Below are positions 8,401 to 16,277 of a DNA stretch of 34,327 bases, piece after piece; position 1 is the first letter of the stretch; each line of letters begins with the position of its first letter. A program made the translations under genes and the position numbers. Below the pieces are notes generated by a model. It worked only from the letters and a program-made list of their open reading frames with translations. It did not search any database and was not told the DNA's origin. The DNA is from Bacteroidales bacterium (GTDB lineage Bacteria > Bacteroidota > Bacteroidia > Bacteroidales > F082). The stretch is from NCBI GenBank assembly GCA_017466405.1, contig JAFTUF010000005.1, positions 1 through 34,327 of the forward strand. The letters are read 5' to 3'.

Positions 8401-10880
8401 ATAACATCATTATCACCAGCGACTCTAACGAATCTGAAATCGTATGGTCAAACATCCTCGATAAGAACATGACCACTGAAGTTACTGTGACAGCAACAAC
8501 AAACAGCAACGACAGCGCTGAAGGTACTGTTGTAAACTTCGTCAACTTAGTAGAAGCAGGTCAAGATATCACTGCTACATTAGACGAAAGCGGTACTTAC
8601 ACATGGAACAACTTCCGTAAAGGTAAATATGAATTGAGCATCAGCAAAGCCGGATATACTTCAGACGTTGAAGGTATCGTCGTTGAAATCTGGGAGCCTA
8701 AAGAATTTGAATGCCAACTCTCAGAAATATTCTACGCTATCGAAAATCTTTACGTATCACCAACAGGTTGGGTTATGTGGGATAAACCACAAACAAGAGA
8801 CGTTCTCTCATACGACATCAAGTTGAACGGTATCTTACAAGACAATGTCACAACAACATATTATCAACATGACATCGACGCATACGCTTTTGAAGAGGGC
8901 AATGTTTATACAACAACAGTCATCGCTAACTATACTGAAGGCTCAAGTGCTCCTGTGAAATATTCATGGACATTCTCAGAATGTGATAACTTTGAAGGTG
9001 CTTCAAACGTATTTGTTGAAAGCGTAAACGGAAGCAACGTCTTGACATGGGATATGCCAGAAGTAGATAACGCTAACGAAGCAGAAGGCACATGGATGTT
9101 CTACGATGATGGCTATAATGTTGACGGCGTCGGTCGTTTCAGCGGCGGCACATTCTACTGGGCTATCATGTTCACAGCAGACGACCTCAAACCTTACGTA
9201 GGTCAGAAACTTACTAAAGTGTCAACTTTCGACTACGCTCTCCACGATGGTACTATCTCTATCCACGTCGGTGGCTTTAACGTCCCTGGAACAATGGTTC
9301 ACACACAAGGTTACACATGCTACGGCACAAAACAATATGTTGAGTTCTCTTTGACAGAACCTGTCCTCATCGGCAACGAAAACATCTGGATTGTATTCCA
9401 TAACTTAAACGGTCAATATATCGCTCCTGCCGGTATCAACACAGGCAATCCTAACGGACGCTGGATCTCAGAAGACGGTGTCGATTGGTACGATATGTTC
9501 GCCGACATCGAATGGGATTACACATGGAACATCAGAGCTTACGCAGGTTATGATGGAGAATATCCTGGCATGGAAAAAGAAATCATAGGAACAATGGTTT
9601 ACCGTAATGGCGAGCTCCTCACAGAAGAGCCTATCGAAAGCGACAGCTTCACCGATGAGATTTCTGAAGAAGCAGAATATTACGTCAGAGTGGTTCACGG
9701 CGGATTGCCAAACGTTTCTTACTACGCAATGTCATGCAAGACATACGACCAAAACTCTATGCCTTGCGACGCTCCTAAAGACCTCTACGGAGAATACACT
9801 TATAACGGCAGCAACTCATTCGGCGCAACATTGACATGGCCTTTCACACCAGCAGCATCTAACTGGTTGTATTACGACAACAACGAATTTGCAACAACTA
9901 TAGGCACTGGCGGTAGCGGCGAGTTCTTCTGGGGTATCATGTTCCCAGCAGCTTATCTCGAAGAATACGACGGCTTGAGCATAGACAAAGTGTCTATGTA
10001 CGACATGACAGCTCACACAGGAACAGTATATGTATTCTACGGCAACGAATTTGGTCCAACAGACTTATTACATTCCCAACCTTATACTGTAAACGGCACA
10101 TCATCATGGGTTGAACTCGAATTGACAACATCAGTACCTGTCGATTCTTCACGCGATATGTGGGTTGTTATGAGTTGCAACGACGGCACCGACTATCCAG
10201 CATCTTGTGGTCCTAACACAGGCGACGCTAATGGACGCTGGTGTTCTGTAGATGGAATCATGTGGATGGATCTCTCTTACGCTCTCGGCGAAGCTTACAC
10301 ATGGATGCTCCGCGCTCACCTCACAAGCGAGGCTAAATCTCAAGAAATAGTGCTTCAACCAATAGAGTTCGAACAACACAACACTAACGCAACAGTGTCG
10401 ATGTCGGCTCCAGGTAGAAATAACTTCTTAGATCATTACAACATCTACCGCGGAACATCTGACAACAACTTCGAATTAGTTGGCGAGACAACAGAGAAGA
10501 CATACTTCGACGAAGTCAATGAAGCTGGAACATTCTATTATCAAGTTAAGGCTGTCTATGTCAAAGACGGCGAAGAATGTGAGTCAGAGGCTGCTAACGC
10601 TTACGGTAGCAACGAAGATTATGTCATCGTGGAAGTCAACTCAATAGATGAAAACGGAGCTAACGGCTTGATGGTTTATCCTAACCCAGCAAGAGACTTC
10701 GTTAAATTGTCAGCTCTCAGCGGTCAGCTCTCAGTGGTAAGAGTATATAACACTTTGGGAATGATGGTAGAAGAAATTGAAGTCAACTCAAGTGATGTTG
10801 AAATCAATATCTCCGACTACAATCCAGGTATCTACTTCTTCAACATTGACGGTGAAGTCGTTAAGATAATTAAGAATTAA
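5496..10880 (+). CDS. Giant T9SS-sorted multidomain adhesin-like surface protein (1794 aa)
   Basis: Probably a secreted surface adhesin or matrix protein; no catalytic motif seen. Residues 1-22 form a signal peptide with a likely cut at VKA|QVPV. Residues about 25-195 match the N-terminal module of the divergent neighbour (shared QQI[FY]TA.EM, STDWV and Y.GGN[IL]L.CV patterns). Then follow FN3-like domains (about 435-530 and 533-620), a carboxypeptidase-regulatory-like domain (625-708), a choice-of-anchor-J/cleaved-adhesin module (819-978), a second regulatory-like fold (about 993-1078), two related copies of a roughly 150-residue module (about 1198-1350 and 1453-1610), another FN3-like domain (1628-1700) and a T9SS type A sorting domain from about 1724 (YPNPARDF...VYNTLG). 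Codon choice favours C-ending codons (AAC, ATC, GTC, TAC) far more than much of the neighbour, which suggests high expression. It faces a convergent gene across a hairpin at 10910. Confidence 0.93.
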   Translation: MKRLSFFLMMCFMISCGIVKAQVPVLIGSGDNHCGALPIEEYFNYSISQQIYTAEEMTATPGAITKVAFKMANASYVERNISVYLANTDKESFSSTTDWVTLSMQDLMFSGNVFYPGAAGDWLEIELTKTFNYSGGNILVCVTDQTGYSVEYESDARFYTYSTGSTPRSLNKARSQYSFNVTNLADVYGNYQGSNPYYNNQIEFTLTIEGAEENPIVITPDPIALGERPVGAWMNPYEVEIQSNLASLNITSIESSNSAFSLTDADTPMEVTYGNPATIGVSVVSGNGEISGQLTFSYEGAAEDKVVEMTATAYTPVSPDVWELAKEVTVFPAMEMPTVSTLHHNYNLPFAGEDGKDAVYKLVLTADKLMTVTAGGANSKAILYEEGFGGKGGPDVDNYYPLQTSSFISNMLVPAGTYYLVASTTEASLLVYISLSDVPAPGKTFNPNPADMTADVTNPELSWEFGNNTVEYQVLLDTQNPPQNVAVNWTNDLETEYTIANLSNNNIYYWQVNARNDGGTTNGDVWSFSTPFDAPTGLTASDYTIYEGDEVVVTWNEVDNDVILGYNIYVNGTKKNDEVITDNTYTLDELSYNIGGYSISVTSVYAIAESSHSESVIVYVTGTNNILGNVYEIDGTTGISGCTVTFVGQDEFGTDRTYTFNTNDGGAFSGTILCGEYVATATAEGYQNAELQVSVNHGAPTTVNFIMYEDYNTVDYVEASLSGDAVLVEWDMERVLKGLAEIENVFSSENNPKEPIEETRAFNSYKVYRNNINTEDFVNVGSNITTTSYTDNGWNDVEPGAYKWGVSVVYDGNRAEQVVMEEDFEGGSMPTGWTIFEDPEDPDYYISDWGVKTSASGYNAYEGNYAAFSQGSPVNSDLYLVTPAIDLSRCPNAQMKLHYISPSWGPDVNTFLVKIANSPTGPWTVLYSSDADNVSAWTEITIDLSDYTSDDTYIAFVNDNNYGYCVGVDNIIITSDSNESEIVWSNILDKNMTTEVTVTATTNSNDSAEGTVVNFVNLVEAGQDITATLDESGTYTWNNFRKGKYELSISKAGYTSDVEGIVVEIWEPKEFECQLSEIFYAIENLYVSPTGWVMWDKPQTRDVLSYDIKLNGILQDNVTTTYYQHDIDAYAFEEGNVYTTTVIANYTEGSSAPVKYSWTFSECDNFEGASNVFVESVNGSNVLTWDMPEVDNANEAEGTWMFYDDGYNVDGVGRFSGGTFYWAIMFTADDLKPYVGQKLTKVSTFDYALHDGTISIHVGGFNVPGTMVHTQGYTCYGTKQYVEFSLTEPVLIGNENIWIVFHNLNGQYIAPAGINTGNPNGRWISEDGVDWYDMFADIEWDYTWNIRAYAGYDGEYPGMEKEIIGTMVYRNGELLTEEPIESDSFTDEISEEAEYYVRVVHGGLPNVSYYAMSCKTYDQNSMPCDAPKDLYGEYTYNGSNSFGATLTWPFTPAASNWLYYDNNEFATTIGTGGSGEFFWGIMFPAAYLEEYDGLSIDKVSMYDMTAHTGTVYVFYGNEFGPTDLLHSQPYTVNGTSSWVELELTTSVPVDSSRDMWVVMSCNDGTDYPASCGPNTGDANGRWCSVDGIMWMDLSYALGEAYTWMLRAHLTSEAKSQEIVLQPIEFEQHNTNATVSMSAPGRNNFLDHYNIYRGTSDNNFELVGETTEKTYFDEVNEAGTFYYQVKAVYVKDGEECESEAANAYGSNEDYVIVEVNSIDENGANGLMVYPNPARDFVKLSALSGQLSVVRVYNTLGMMVEEIEVNSSDVEINISDYNPGIYFFNIDGEVVKIIKN
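10710..10737. repeat. Heptamer array inside the T9SS sorting-domain coding sequence
   Basis: Four 7-bp units of the form TCAGCTC/TCAGCGG lie in frame and encode about residues 1739-1748 (LSALSGQLSV). They fall in the early part of the sorting domain, after YPNPARDFVK. Confidence 0.7.
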
Positions 10881-10909
10881 CAGTTGACAGTTGACAACTA
10901 ACAATTGTC
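10881..10909. repeat. Heptamer repeat directly after a stop codon
   Basis: Units of the type CAGTTGA begin at the first base after the TAA of the 1794-residue gene and run up to the hairpin at 10910. The last part, CAATTGTC, partly complements the first units. Confidence 0.65.
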
Positions 10910-10958
10910 AGAGACGCGCCAATTACACATGAATAATTAGTGTAATTGGCGCGTCTCT
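10910..10958. terminator. Perfect 19-bp inverted repeat of the GAGACG family between convergent genes
   Basis: Arms at 10910-10928 and 10940-10958 are perfectly complementary over 19 bp with an 11-base loop. The arm core GAGACGCGCCAATTACAC places it in the dispersed GAGACG family. Its position between two convergent genes suggests a two-way terminator, although the trailing T-run is weak. Confidence 0.75.
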
Positions 10959-10968
10959 TCTTTATGTC

Positions 10969-11000
10969 TTAATGACTTAGTACCTTGGTGACTCGGTGAC
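10969..11000. repeat. Octamer repeat next to a stop codon
   Basis: Four 8-bp units (such as TTGGTGAC, TCGGTGAC) end 1 bp from the stop codon (11002-11004) of the leftward M28 gene. Confidence 0.65.
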
Positions 11001-11001
11001 T

Positions 11002-11991
11002 TTATTTTCTATAGATAACATTCAGAACAACATCACCGACCATTCCCAAGGTCTTAGGGTCGATCTGTTCGATATTGTCTTTCAACGTATGCCAATAAGG
11101 ATAGAACGAACTATCTTCGTTGTTTTCTAAATGAATGATGTCAATCATCGGTATATTAGCATTGACATTTACATAGATATGGTCGTCATTGATTGGATGT
11201 CCTATCTCATTGCTGAAATAGTCGGAGTATCCGAGTTCGCGAGCTATTCTCCAGACGTCGTTGCTAAGTGAAGGAGCAAATTGCTGTGAATAATATTCTT
11301 TCGGGAACTTAGGGTTAGGAGCGCCCACCATATCGAGCAACATTCCAAAGTAAGCACGATAGTTATACACATGAGGATTCTTCGACCAATATTGTGAGCC
11401 AAGAGCCCAGTCGTCATTTGTCATGAGGTTCAGATACTGAGGAGCACCGTAGTCTTCCAAGTCGAAGAGGATGATGTCGATGCCGGTGTTCATAGGATTT
11501 TCTTTCAGCACGCGTGCCACTTCCATCAAGACTCCTACTCCACTAGCGCCGTCGTTAGCTCCGTCGATAGGGGTGTTCCAGTTTTTCTCGTCAGGGTCGT
11601 GGTCGGCAAAAGGACGCGAGTCCCAGTGAGCGCCTAGAAGTATTCTTTTTTTTGCTTCTGGATTGAACGATGCGATGATATTCTTTCCATCGATGCCTTT
11701 GCCGTTATATAGACGCGTTCTGAACTCCTGCACATAAACTGTGTCTGCCTTATCGTTGAAGAAATCGATAAACCATTCGGCACATTGAGCATGCGCCTCG
11801 CTTTCTGGAACGCGAGGACCGAAGTCCAACTGCTTCCTCACATAACCATAAGCAGAGTCGGCGTTGAACGAAGGAACTACGACTTCTTGTTTTACTGGAG
11901 CCGGTTTAGCGGCAGGTTTGGAAGACTTCTTATCGGTACAAGAAGTGAATAATAGTAAAATCAATGAAATAGAAAATAATTCTTTTCGCAT
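11002..11991 (-). CDS. M28-family lipoprotein, glutaminyl-peptide cyclotransferase-like
   Basis: Probably a zinc-dependent glutaminyl cyclase that turns N-terminal Gln of exported proteins into pyroglutamate; a related aminopeptidase activity is the alternative. The 329 residues start with a lipoprotein signal (lipobox LFTSC, Cys18) and a Lys/Pro-rich linker to about residue 40. The catalytic domain shows AHWDSRP (121-127), the Asp ligand in GANDGAS (Asp147), an acidic pair in DLEDYG (Glu179, Asp180) and YWHTLKDN (His301). The last resembles the His-Thr-x-Asp-Asp-Asn motif of glutaminyl cyclases and argues against an ordinary aminopeptidase. I chose the ATG at 11991: a -7 box lies at 12016-12023, so the upstream in-frame start at 12018 would sit inside the promoter. 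Several exported proteins here have Gln after the signal cut, which fits this role. Confidence 0.88.
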   Translation of the reverse strand: MRKELFSISLILLLFTSCTDKKSSKPAAKPAPVKQEVVVPSFNADSAYGYVRKQLDFGPRVPESEAHAQCAEWFIDFFNDKADTVYVQEFRTRLYNGKGIDGKNIIASFNPEAKKRILLGAHWDSRPFADHDPDEKNWNTPIDGANDGASGVGVLMEVARVLKENPMNTGIDIILFDLEDYGAPQYLNLMTNDDWALGSQYWSKNPHVYNYRAYFGMLLDMVGAPNPKFPKEYYSQQFAPSLSNDVWRIARELGYSDYFSNEIGHPINDDHIYVNVNANIPMIDIIHLENNEDSSFYPYWHTLKDNIEQIDPKTLGMVGDVVLNVIYRK

Positions 11992-12015
11992 AAAAGTATA
12001 TTTGATAATTGATAA

Positions 12016-12023
12016 CAAAGATA
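12016..12023 (-). promoter_or_regulatory. -7 box for the M28 lipoprotein gene
   Basis: The minus strand reads TATCTTTG, 24 bp upstream of the ATG at 11991. This position decides the start in favour of 11991. No convincing -33 element was seen. Confidence 0.5.
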
Positions 12024-12041
12024 ATCTATTTTTGTTAAAAA

Positions 12042-12088
12042 GAGACGTATCAACATTAGTTTATTTTTAAGTAATGTTGACACGTCCC
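12042..12088. repeat. GAGACG dispersed hairpin element, inverted variant
   Basis: Arms GAGACGTATCAACATTA and TAATGTTGACACGTCCC pair with two mismatches. The arm tip is changed on both sides (AACATTA with TAATGTT) relative to the common form, keeping the stem. The loop contains an A-rich motif on the minus strand. It follows the TonB receptor gene and could terminate it. Confidence 0.75.
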
Positions 12089-12091
12089 ACA

Positions 12092-12126
12092 AATTGTCAA
12101 TTGTTAATTGTTAACTGTAAATTGTT
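12092..12126. repeat. Heptamer array overlapping a stop codon
   Basis: Five 7-bp units of the AATTGTT type run into the TAA stop (12125-12127) of the leftward TonB receptor gene, so the stop codon is formed partly by repeat sequence. Confidence 0.75.
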
Positions 12127-14557
12127 ACATTCCCGCTGCTGGGTTCTGCATCTCACTGCCTCCCGTCTGTGCCTTTCTCTCTAACTCCATCTTACCGAAG
12201 CGGAATACCAAGCCGGCGCTGATAGAACGGCTGTTATATTTGAATGAGCTGTATGAGACATAATATGGATTCGTGGTGTTGTTATCCCATTTGTTCCAGT
12301 TGAAGATGTCGTTCACGTTGATATGCACCGACATCTTTCTGTCGAAGAAGTCGGCACGCAAACCGCAGTTGATAGAATAGTTGGCATGACTCTCAGCGAA
12401 GAGCGACTGTCGTGGAGAACGGTAATTACCAGAAGCATGAATCTCTAACTTGTTCCATAACTTGGTCCAGAGGTTAAGACGTGCGCTATAGACTATTGAG
12501 TTGTCGCTGATAACCTCACCGGTCTTATTGAATACTGTCTCGAAATAATAGTCATAGACATTGGCATAGAGTCGCATATTGAACATCGCTGTAGGACGGT
12601 ATGTTACATTGGCTTCTAATCCTTTTCTCGACGACTTACCTACGTTGACAGGATAAGAATATTGGACATATCTTCCGAAGAAGTCGTCATACACTACATC
12701 GCTGATATTATCTACTGTGTTCTTTGAATCTCTGTAATATGCTGTCAATCCGACGGAACCGAATTTGTTCCAGTATTTTGTCCAGCCGCCTTCAACGGAA
12801 TTTGTATAAGTTGGAACCAATTCCAAGTTACCTGTCGAGAACGATTCTGTTGAATAGAACTTATAATCGGTGAGTTCTCTTGCACCTGGAGGAGCGATGC
12901 GGCGTGAATAACTCAAGTTGAAGTTATGCATCGATTTTGTTCTGTACGTAAGGTGTATCGAAGGACGCCAGTTGAGATAGCCTTTGGAATGATTACTCTC
13001 TGTATAACCTGATATATTGTTCCATATATACTCATATTCCATTCTGATTCCAGGCTTCACGACGAAGTTCCCGAATTTCTGTTGAAGAGTAAGATAAACG
13101 TCTGCTTCATGCGAACCCACTTCTCTGTCGAAGCTTCTCATAAGGTCTGTAACATATTCTCCATTGGCGAGTGTGTCGTAGTCAATATAGTAAGTATCAG
13201 GACTGTATTCGTATGACGCTCCCAATCCTATCTCGCCGTTTTCTGAATATGGAAGAGAGTAATCGATATTGAGTCCATAACCTAAGTCGTTATATTCGGT
13301 AAGCTCTCTGTAATCGACATTCATCCATGTCTGAGTCTCGTAGGTTTGTTTGTCATACGAGTCACTGAATCCATTTGAAAAATTACCTGTCATTCTGAGG
13401 CTGATGTTATGGCCTTCGTTATTGAATTTGTGCATATATTGTAATCCGGCGTGATAGAACTGATTGAGACCCTTTGATGTTCCTTCTGTAGTATAATGAT
13501 ACATACCGGCTTCTTGCAAATATTCGTGACGGAATGTCTCGTTGAAGCTCTCGCTGTTGTTAGCATGAGGCCAGCCTCCTATCCAGACACCGATGGTGTT
13601 CATTGTGTCGATGTTATAGTCGAAGTTGATATTGAAGCCACCGCCGAAGTTATTCGAGAACGACTCACCTTCGTAAGTGGTGTGGTTGGTTGTATCCATA
13701 TTCATATCAAAGGAAGTGCTGTATCCATTTTGATAGTTCTTCCATTGGGAATAATCGCCGTTGACGAAGAGGTTGAGAGAGAGCTTTTCATTTGCCCATA
13801 CGTAAGAAACCCAAGGTGATGCGTTTGGTGATGATGATGCTCTTGCGCCGAAGCTGATGAATTGGTTTTTCTTGATTTTGGAGTTGGTGACGATATTGAT
13901 GATGCCGCCATCGCTGTTTGAAGAATAACGCGCTGAAGGATTCGTTATCACCTCAATCTTCTCAAGCGCGTTAGCAGGCATCTGCTGTAAGTATGTCTTC
14001 AGGTTCTCTGCGTTGAGGTTAGAAGGCTGTCCGTTGATCCAGATCTCCACCGACGACACCCCGCGCAAGGAGACGTTGCCTTCAACATCGACCTCCACGC
14101 CTGGAGCATTCTGCAAAGCGTCCGACACCGTACCTGTCTGCACGCTCGGGTCTTCACTCACGTTATATAAGGTCTTCTCACCCTCGCTACTGAACAAAGG
14201 TCGTTTCTCAACGATGACAACCTCGTCTAATGTGGTGCTGCCTGGCTTCATCTTGATGACTCCTAAGTCAAGGTCATTGTCAACGTCCATAACACTTTTT
14301 ATTGATTCATAACCTATTGATGAAACGAAGAAGATGTATTTGCCATCAGGCACATGCTCCAACTTGAAATATCCGACGTCATTCGACGATGCACCCGCTA
14401 CAAAGACAGAGTCGATAGAACGCATCAAACCGACATTGACGAAAGGTAGTTTCTCATTGTTCAGACTGTCAACCAAGACGCCGCTGACATTGTTCTGAGA
14501 GAACATATAAAATGATTGCAAAAACAATACTGAAAGTAATAATACTGCTCGTTTCAT
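12125..14557 (-). CDS. TonB-dependent receptor, outer membrane beta-barrel family
   Basis: An outer-membrane receptor for import of an unknown ligand, or a barrel of the related outer membrane beta-barrel family. The 810 residues begin with a signal peptide cut near MFS|QNNV. A carboxypeptidase-regulatory-like domain follows (about 22-105), then a plug-like region (about 115-225) with SDALQNAPGVEVD and NVSLRGVSSVEIWINGQP, and a long barrel with alternating strands to the C-terminus. There is no SusD partner next to it, so a polysaccharide-utilisation locus is not indicated. The flanking genes run the same way, but repeats and a hairpin on both sides suggest a single-gene transcript. The stop codon lies in a heptamer array. 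Confidence 0.9.
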   Translation of the reverse strand: MKRAVLLLSVLFLQSFYMFSQNNVSGVLVDSLNNEKLPFVNVGLMRSIDSVFVAGASSNDVGYFKLEHVPDGKYIFFVSSIGYESIKSVMDVDNDLDLGVIKMKPGSTTLDEVVIVEKRPLFSSEGEKTLYNVSEDPSVQTGTVSDALQNAPGVEVDVEGNVSLRGVSSVEIWINGQPSNLNAENLKTYLQQMPANALEKIEVITNPSARYSSNSDGGIINIVTNSKIKKNQFISFGARASSSPNASPWVSYVWANEKLSLNLFVNGDYSQWKNYQNGYSTSFDMNMDTTNHTTYEGESFSNNFGGGFNINFDYNIDTMNTIGVWIGGWPHANNSESFNETFRHEYLQEAGMYHYTTEGTSKGLNQFYHAGLQYMHKFNNEGHNISLRMTGNFSNGFSDSYDKQTYETQTWMNVDYRELTEYNDLGYGLNIDYSLPYSENGEIGLGASYEYSPDTYYIDYDTLANGEYVTDLMRSFDREVGSHEADVYLTLQQKFGNFVVKPGIRMEYEYIWNNISGYTESNHSKGYLNWRPSIHLTYRTKSMHNFNLSYSRRIAPPGARELTDYKFYSTESFSTGNLELVPTYTNSVEGGWTKYWNKFGSVGLTAYYRDSKNTVDNISDVVYDDFFGRYVQYSYPVNVGKSSRKGLEANVTYRPTAMFNMRLYANVYDYYFETVFNKTGEVISDNSIVYSARLNLWTKLWNKLEIHASGNYRSPRQSLFAESHANYSINCGLRADFFDRKMSVHINVNDIFNWNKWDNNTTNPYYVSYSSFKYNSRSISAGLVFRFGKMELERKAQTGGSEMQNPAAGM

Positions 14558-14599
14558 AATAGTATATTTTTATTGAAATGAATGCTTTTTTTACGACCT

Positions 14600-14607
14600 C
14601 AAAAATA
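14600..14607 (-). promoter_or_regulatory. Candidate -7 box for the TonB receptor gene
   Basis: The minus strand reads TATTTTTG, matching TAnnTTTG, about 43 bp upstream of the ATG at 14557. The region is very AT-rich, so a chance match is possible. Confidence 0.35.
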
Positions 14608-14730
14608 ATCAATTATTATTCCATTTTAACAACGATTTCTTGATTTTTTAACTTAAAAAGGACGAAACGACAAAATCATAAAATGAAGAAGAATTTTTTG
14701 ATTTAAAGACAACTAACTCATCTACATTTT

Positions 14731-15243
14731 CTGTCCACGAATCGGCACGAATTGACACTAATAGTTTCTCGTGTTTGTTTCGTGTTGATTCGTGGTTGGT
14801 GTTTCTGTCCACGAATTGGCACGAATTGACACTAATTGTTTTTCGTGCTCGATTGGCGTTGATTCGTGGTTGGTGTTTCTGTCCACGAATCGGCACGAAT
14901 TAACACTAATATTTTTCGTGTTCGATTCGTGTTGATTCGTGGTCGCTGGTTCTGTCCACGAATCGGCACGAATTGACACTAATTGTTTTTCGTGTTTGAT
15001 TCGTGTTGATTCGTGGTTGGTGTTTCTGTCCACGAATCGGCACGAATTGACACTAATTGTTTTTCGTGTTTGATTCGTGTTGATTCGTGGTTGTTGTTTC
15101 TGTCCGCGAATCGGCACGAATTGACACTAATTGTTTTTCGTGTTTGATTGGCGTTGATTCGTGGTTGGTGTTTTGTCCACGAATCGGCACGAATTGACAC
15201 TAATTGTTTTTCGTGTTCGATTCGCGTTGATTCGTGGTTGGTG
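14731..15243. repeat. Seven-copy 74-bp tandem array with hairpin units
   Basis: Units begin near 14731, 14805, 14879, 14952, 15026, 15100 and 15173, spaced 73-74 bp. Each starts with GTCCACGAATCGGCACGAAT and ends with a GATTCGTG-rich half that is nearly its reverse complement, so each unit can fold into one long imperfect hairpin. The array ends 1 bp from the stop codon of the barrel gene at 15245. Open frames across it are translations of the repeat, not genes. From 14558 to 14730 the sequence is AT-rich with only the candidate -7 box. Confidence 0.92.
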
Positions 15244-15244
15244 A

Positions 15245-16258
15245 TCAGAAACTAAATCCTATACCAAGATTGACAGGAGTAACTCTGATGGGGCTGTTAT
15301 CTTGATTGAACATCTGTGTCAATCCTGCTCTTCCAAAGATAACGAAACTCTTGAAATTCAGTACTGCCAAGGCATTAACACCAAATGGATTGTAAGCCAG
15401 ATTATCTGAAACAGTCAATTTATCGTTTTGAAAATAAGTGAATGACTTCATCGCAAAACGCCATTCAAATTCAGGTCCGAATGAAAATGCCATTCTGTTG
15501 CCACCGACACGCCATTGGAGCTGAACGCTGATAGGTAAACGTAAACTCCAATAACGATAAGAACCTCCATCTAATTCTTCTGGGTTAGTACTCAACAAAC
15601 CGTCAGGGATAGAATTTCCTTCTTCGTTCAAATCGGCAGGACGGAAGAAATATGTATAATTGCTGCTATTATCTGTGGTTGTTGTGCCTAAAATGTAGGA
15701 ACTGTAGAAATATGTATTTGAAAATCCAAGTGCTGTTGTCAGACCTATTGTTTTTCTTTTGTTGTGACAGATGTCATACTGGAAAAGATACGAGCCCCAT
15801 TCAAACGAGTTTGCTTTTTGTAAATTGAAGTTCAACCTATAATGTGAAGGTGGAATACCAATCATCGCTGAATAAGCATAGTAGATATTAGGATAAATAG
15901 GATCAAAGCTATAGAACTTTATTTTTGTTCCTTTATCGTCGGTGACGTATTTGTCGTCTTTGATAAATGTAGGTTTGATAGGGATATTAATAGTGACGTT
16001 TTTCTTCTCTGTCACGCTGTTGACGTCATTCTCATAACGACTTTCATAATATGGATTCTTCTCGACTTCGCCGTTTTCAGTTATGGTGAAGACGTTAATC
16101 TTCAGTCCGTTGGAAGAATCGACTATTTTCACCTTATTGTTGTTGATGAGAATCTCTACTTTATCGCCATTGACAACTATAGTGTCATTTTTTGTTTCCT
16201 GCGAAAAGGCGTTAACTACTAATGCCATGAATAATGTAAGGAATGCTAATTTTTTCAT
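15245..16258 (-). CDS. Putative outer membrane beta-barrel protein
   Basis: Function unknown. The 337 residues start with a signal peptide cut near AFS|QETK (the ATG at 16258 gives MKKLAFLTLF; an upstream in-frame start at 16285 would extend past the signal and overlap the previous gene). An N-terminal soluble part of about 85 residues with Thr/Val/Lys-rich strands leads into alternating-hydrophobicity strands that end in Phe-Ser-Phe, as many outer-membrane barrels do. It is the last gene of the sigma-factor operon, 19 bp after the solenoid gene, so it may be a target or effector of that ECF system. PorT-like barrels are the nearest family I can suggest, with low certainty. Confidence 0.75.
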   Translation of the reverse strand: MKKLAFLTLFMALVVNAFSQETKNDTIVVNGDKVEILINNNKVKIVDSSNGLKINVFTITENGEVEKNPYYESRYENDVNSVTEKKNVTINIPIKPTFIKDDKYVTDDKGTKIKFYSFDPIYPNIYYAYSAMIGIPPSHYRLNFNLQKANSFEWGSYLFQYDICHNKRKTIGLTTALGFSNTYFYSSYILGTTTTDNSSNYTYFFRPADLNEEGNSIPDGLLSTNPEELDGGSYRYWSLRLPISVQLQWRVGGNRMAFSFGPEFEWRFAMKSFTYFQNDKLTVSDNLAYNPFGVNALAVLNFKSFVIFGRAGLTQMFNQDNSPIRVTPVNLGIGFSF

Positions 16259-16277
16259 AATTGTATTTTTTAATTTG

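Noticed and set aside
9607-9834. Small open frame inside the right giant gene
   Set aside because: It is an alternative frame of a long, domain-rich gene and has no features of its own.
11645-11653. Run of eight T inside the M28 lipoprotein gene as a second slippage site
   Set aside because: The frame is intact and encodes a conserved segment (AKKRILLGAH); A/T runs of this size are ordinary in such AT-rich DNA.
14648-15200. Three overlapping leftward open frames with RGQK and NHEST repeats
   Set aside because: They are translations of the 74-bp tandem array. They have no start signals and the same peptide recurs in two frames.
14731-15243. Possible CRISPR array
   Set aside because: The units are contiguous 74-bp repeats without unique spacers, and no cas gene is seen nearby.
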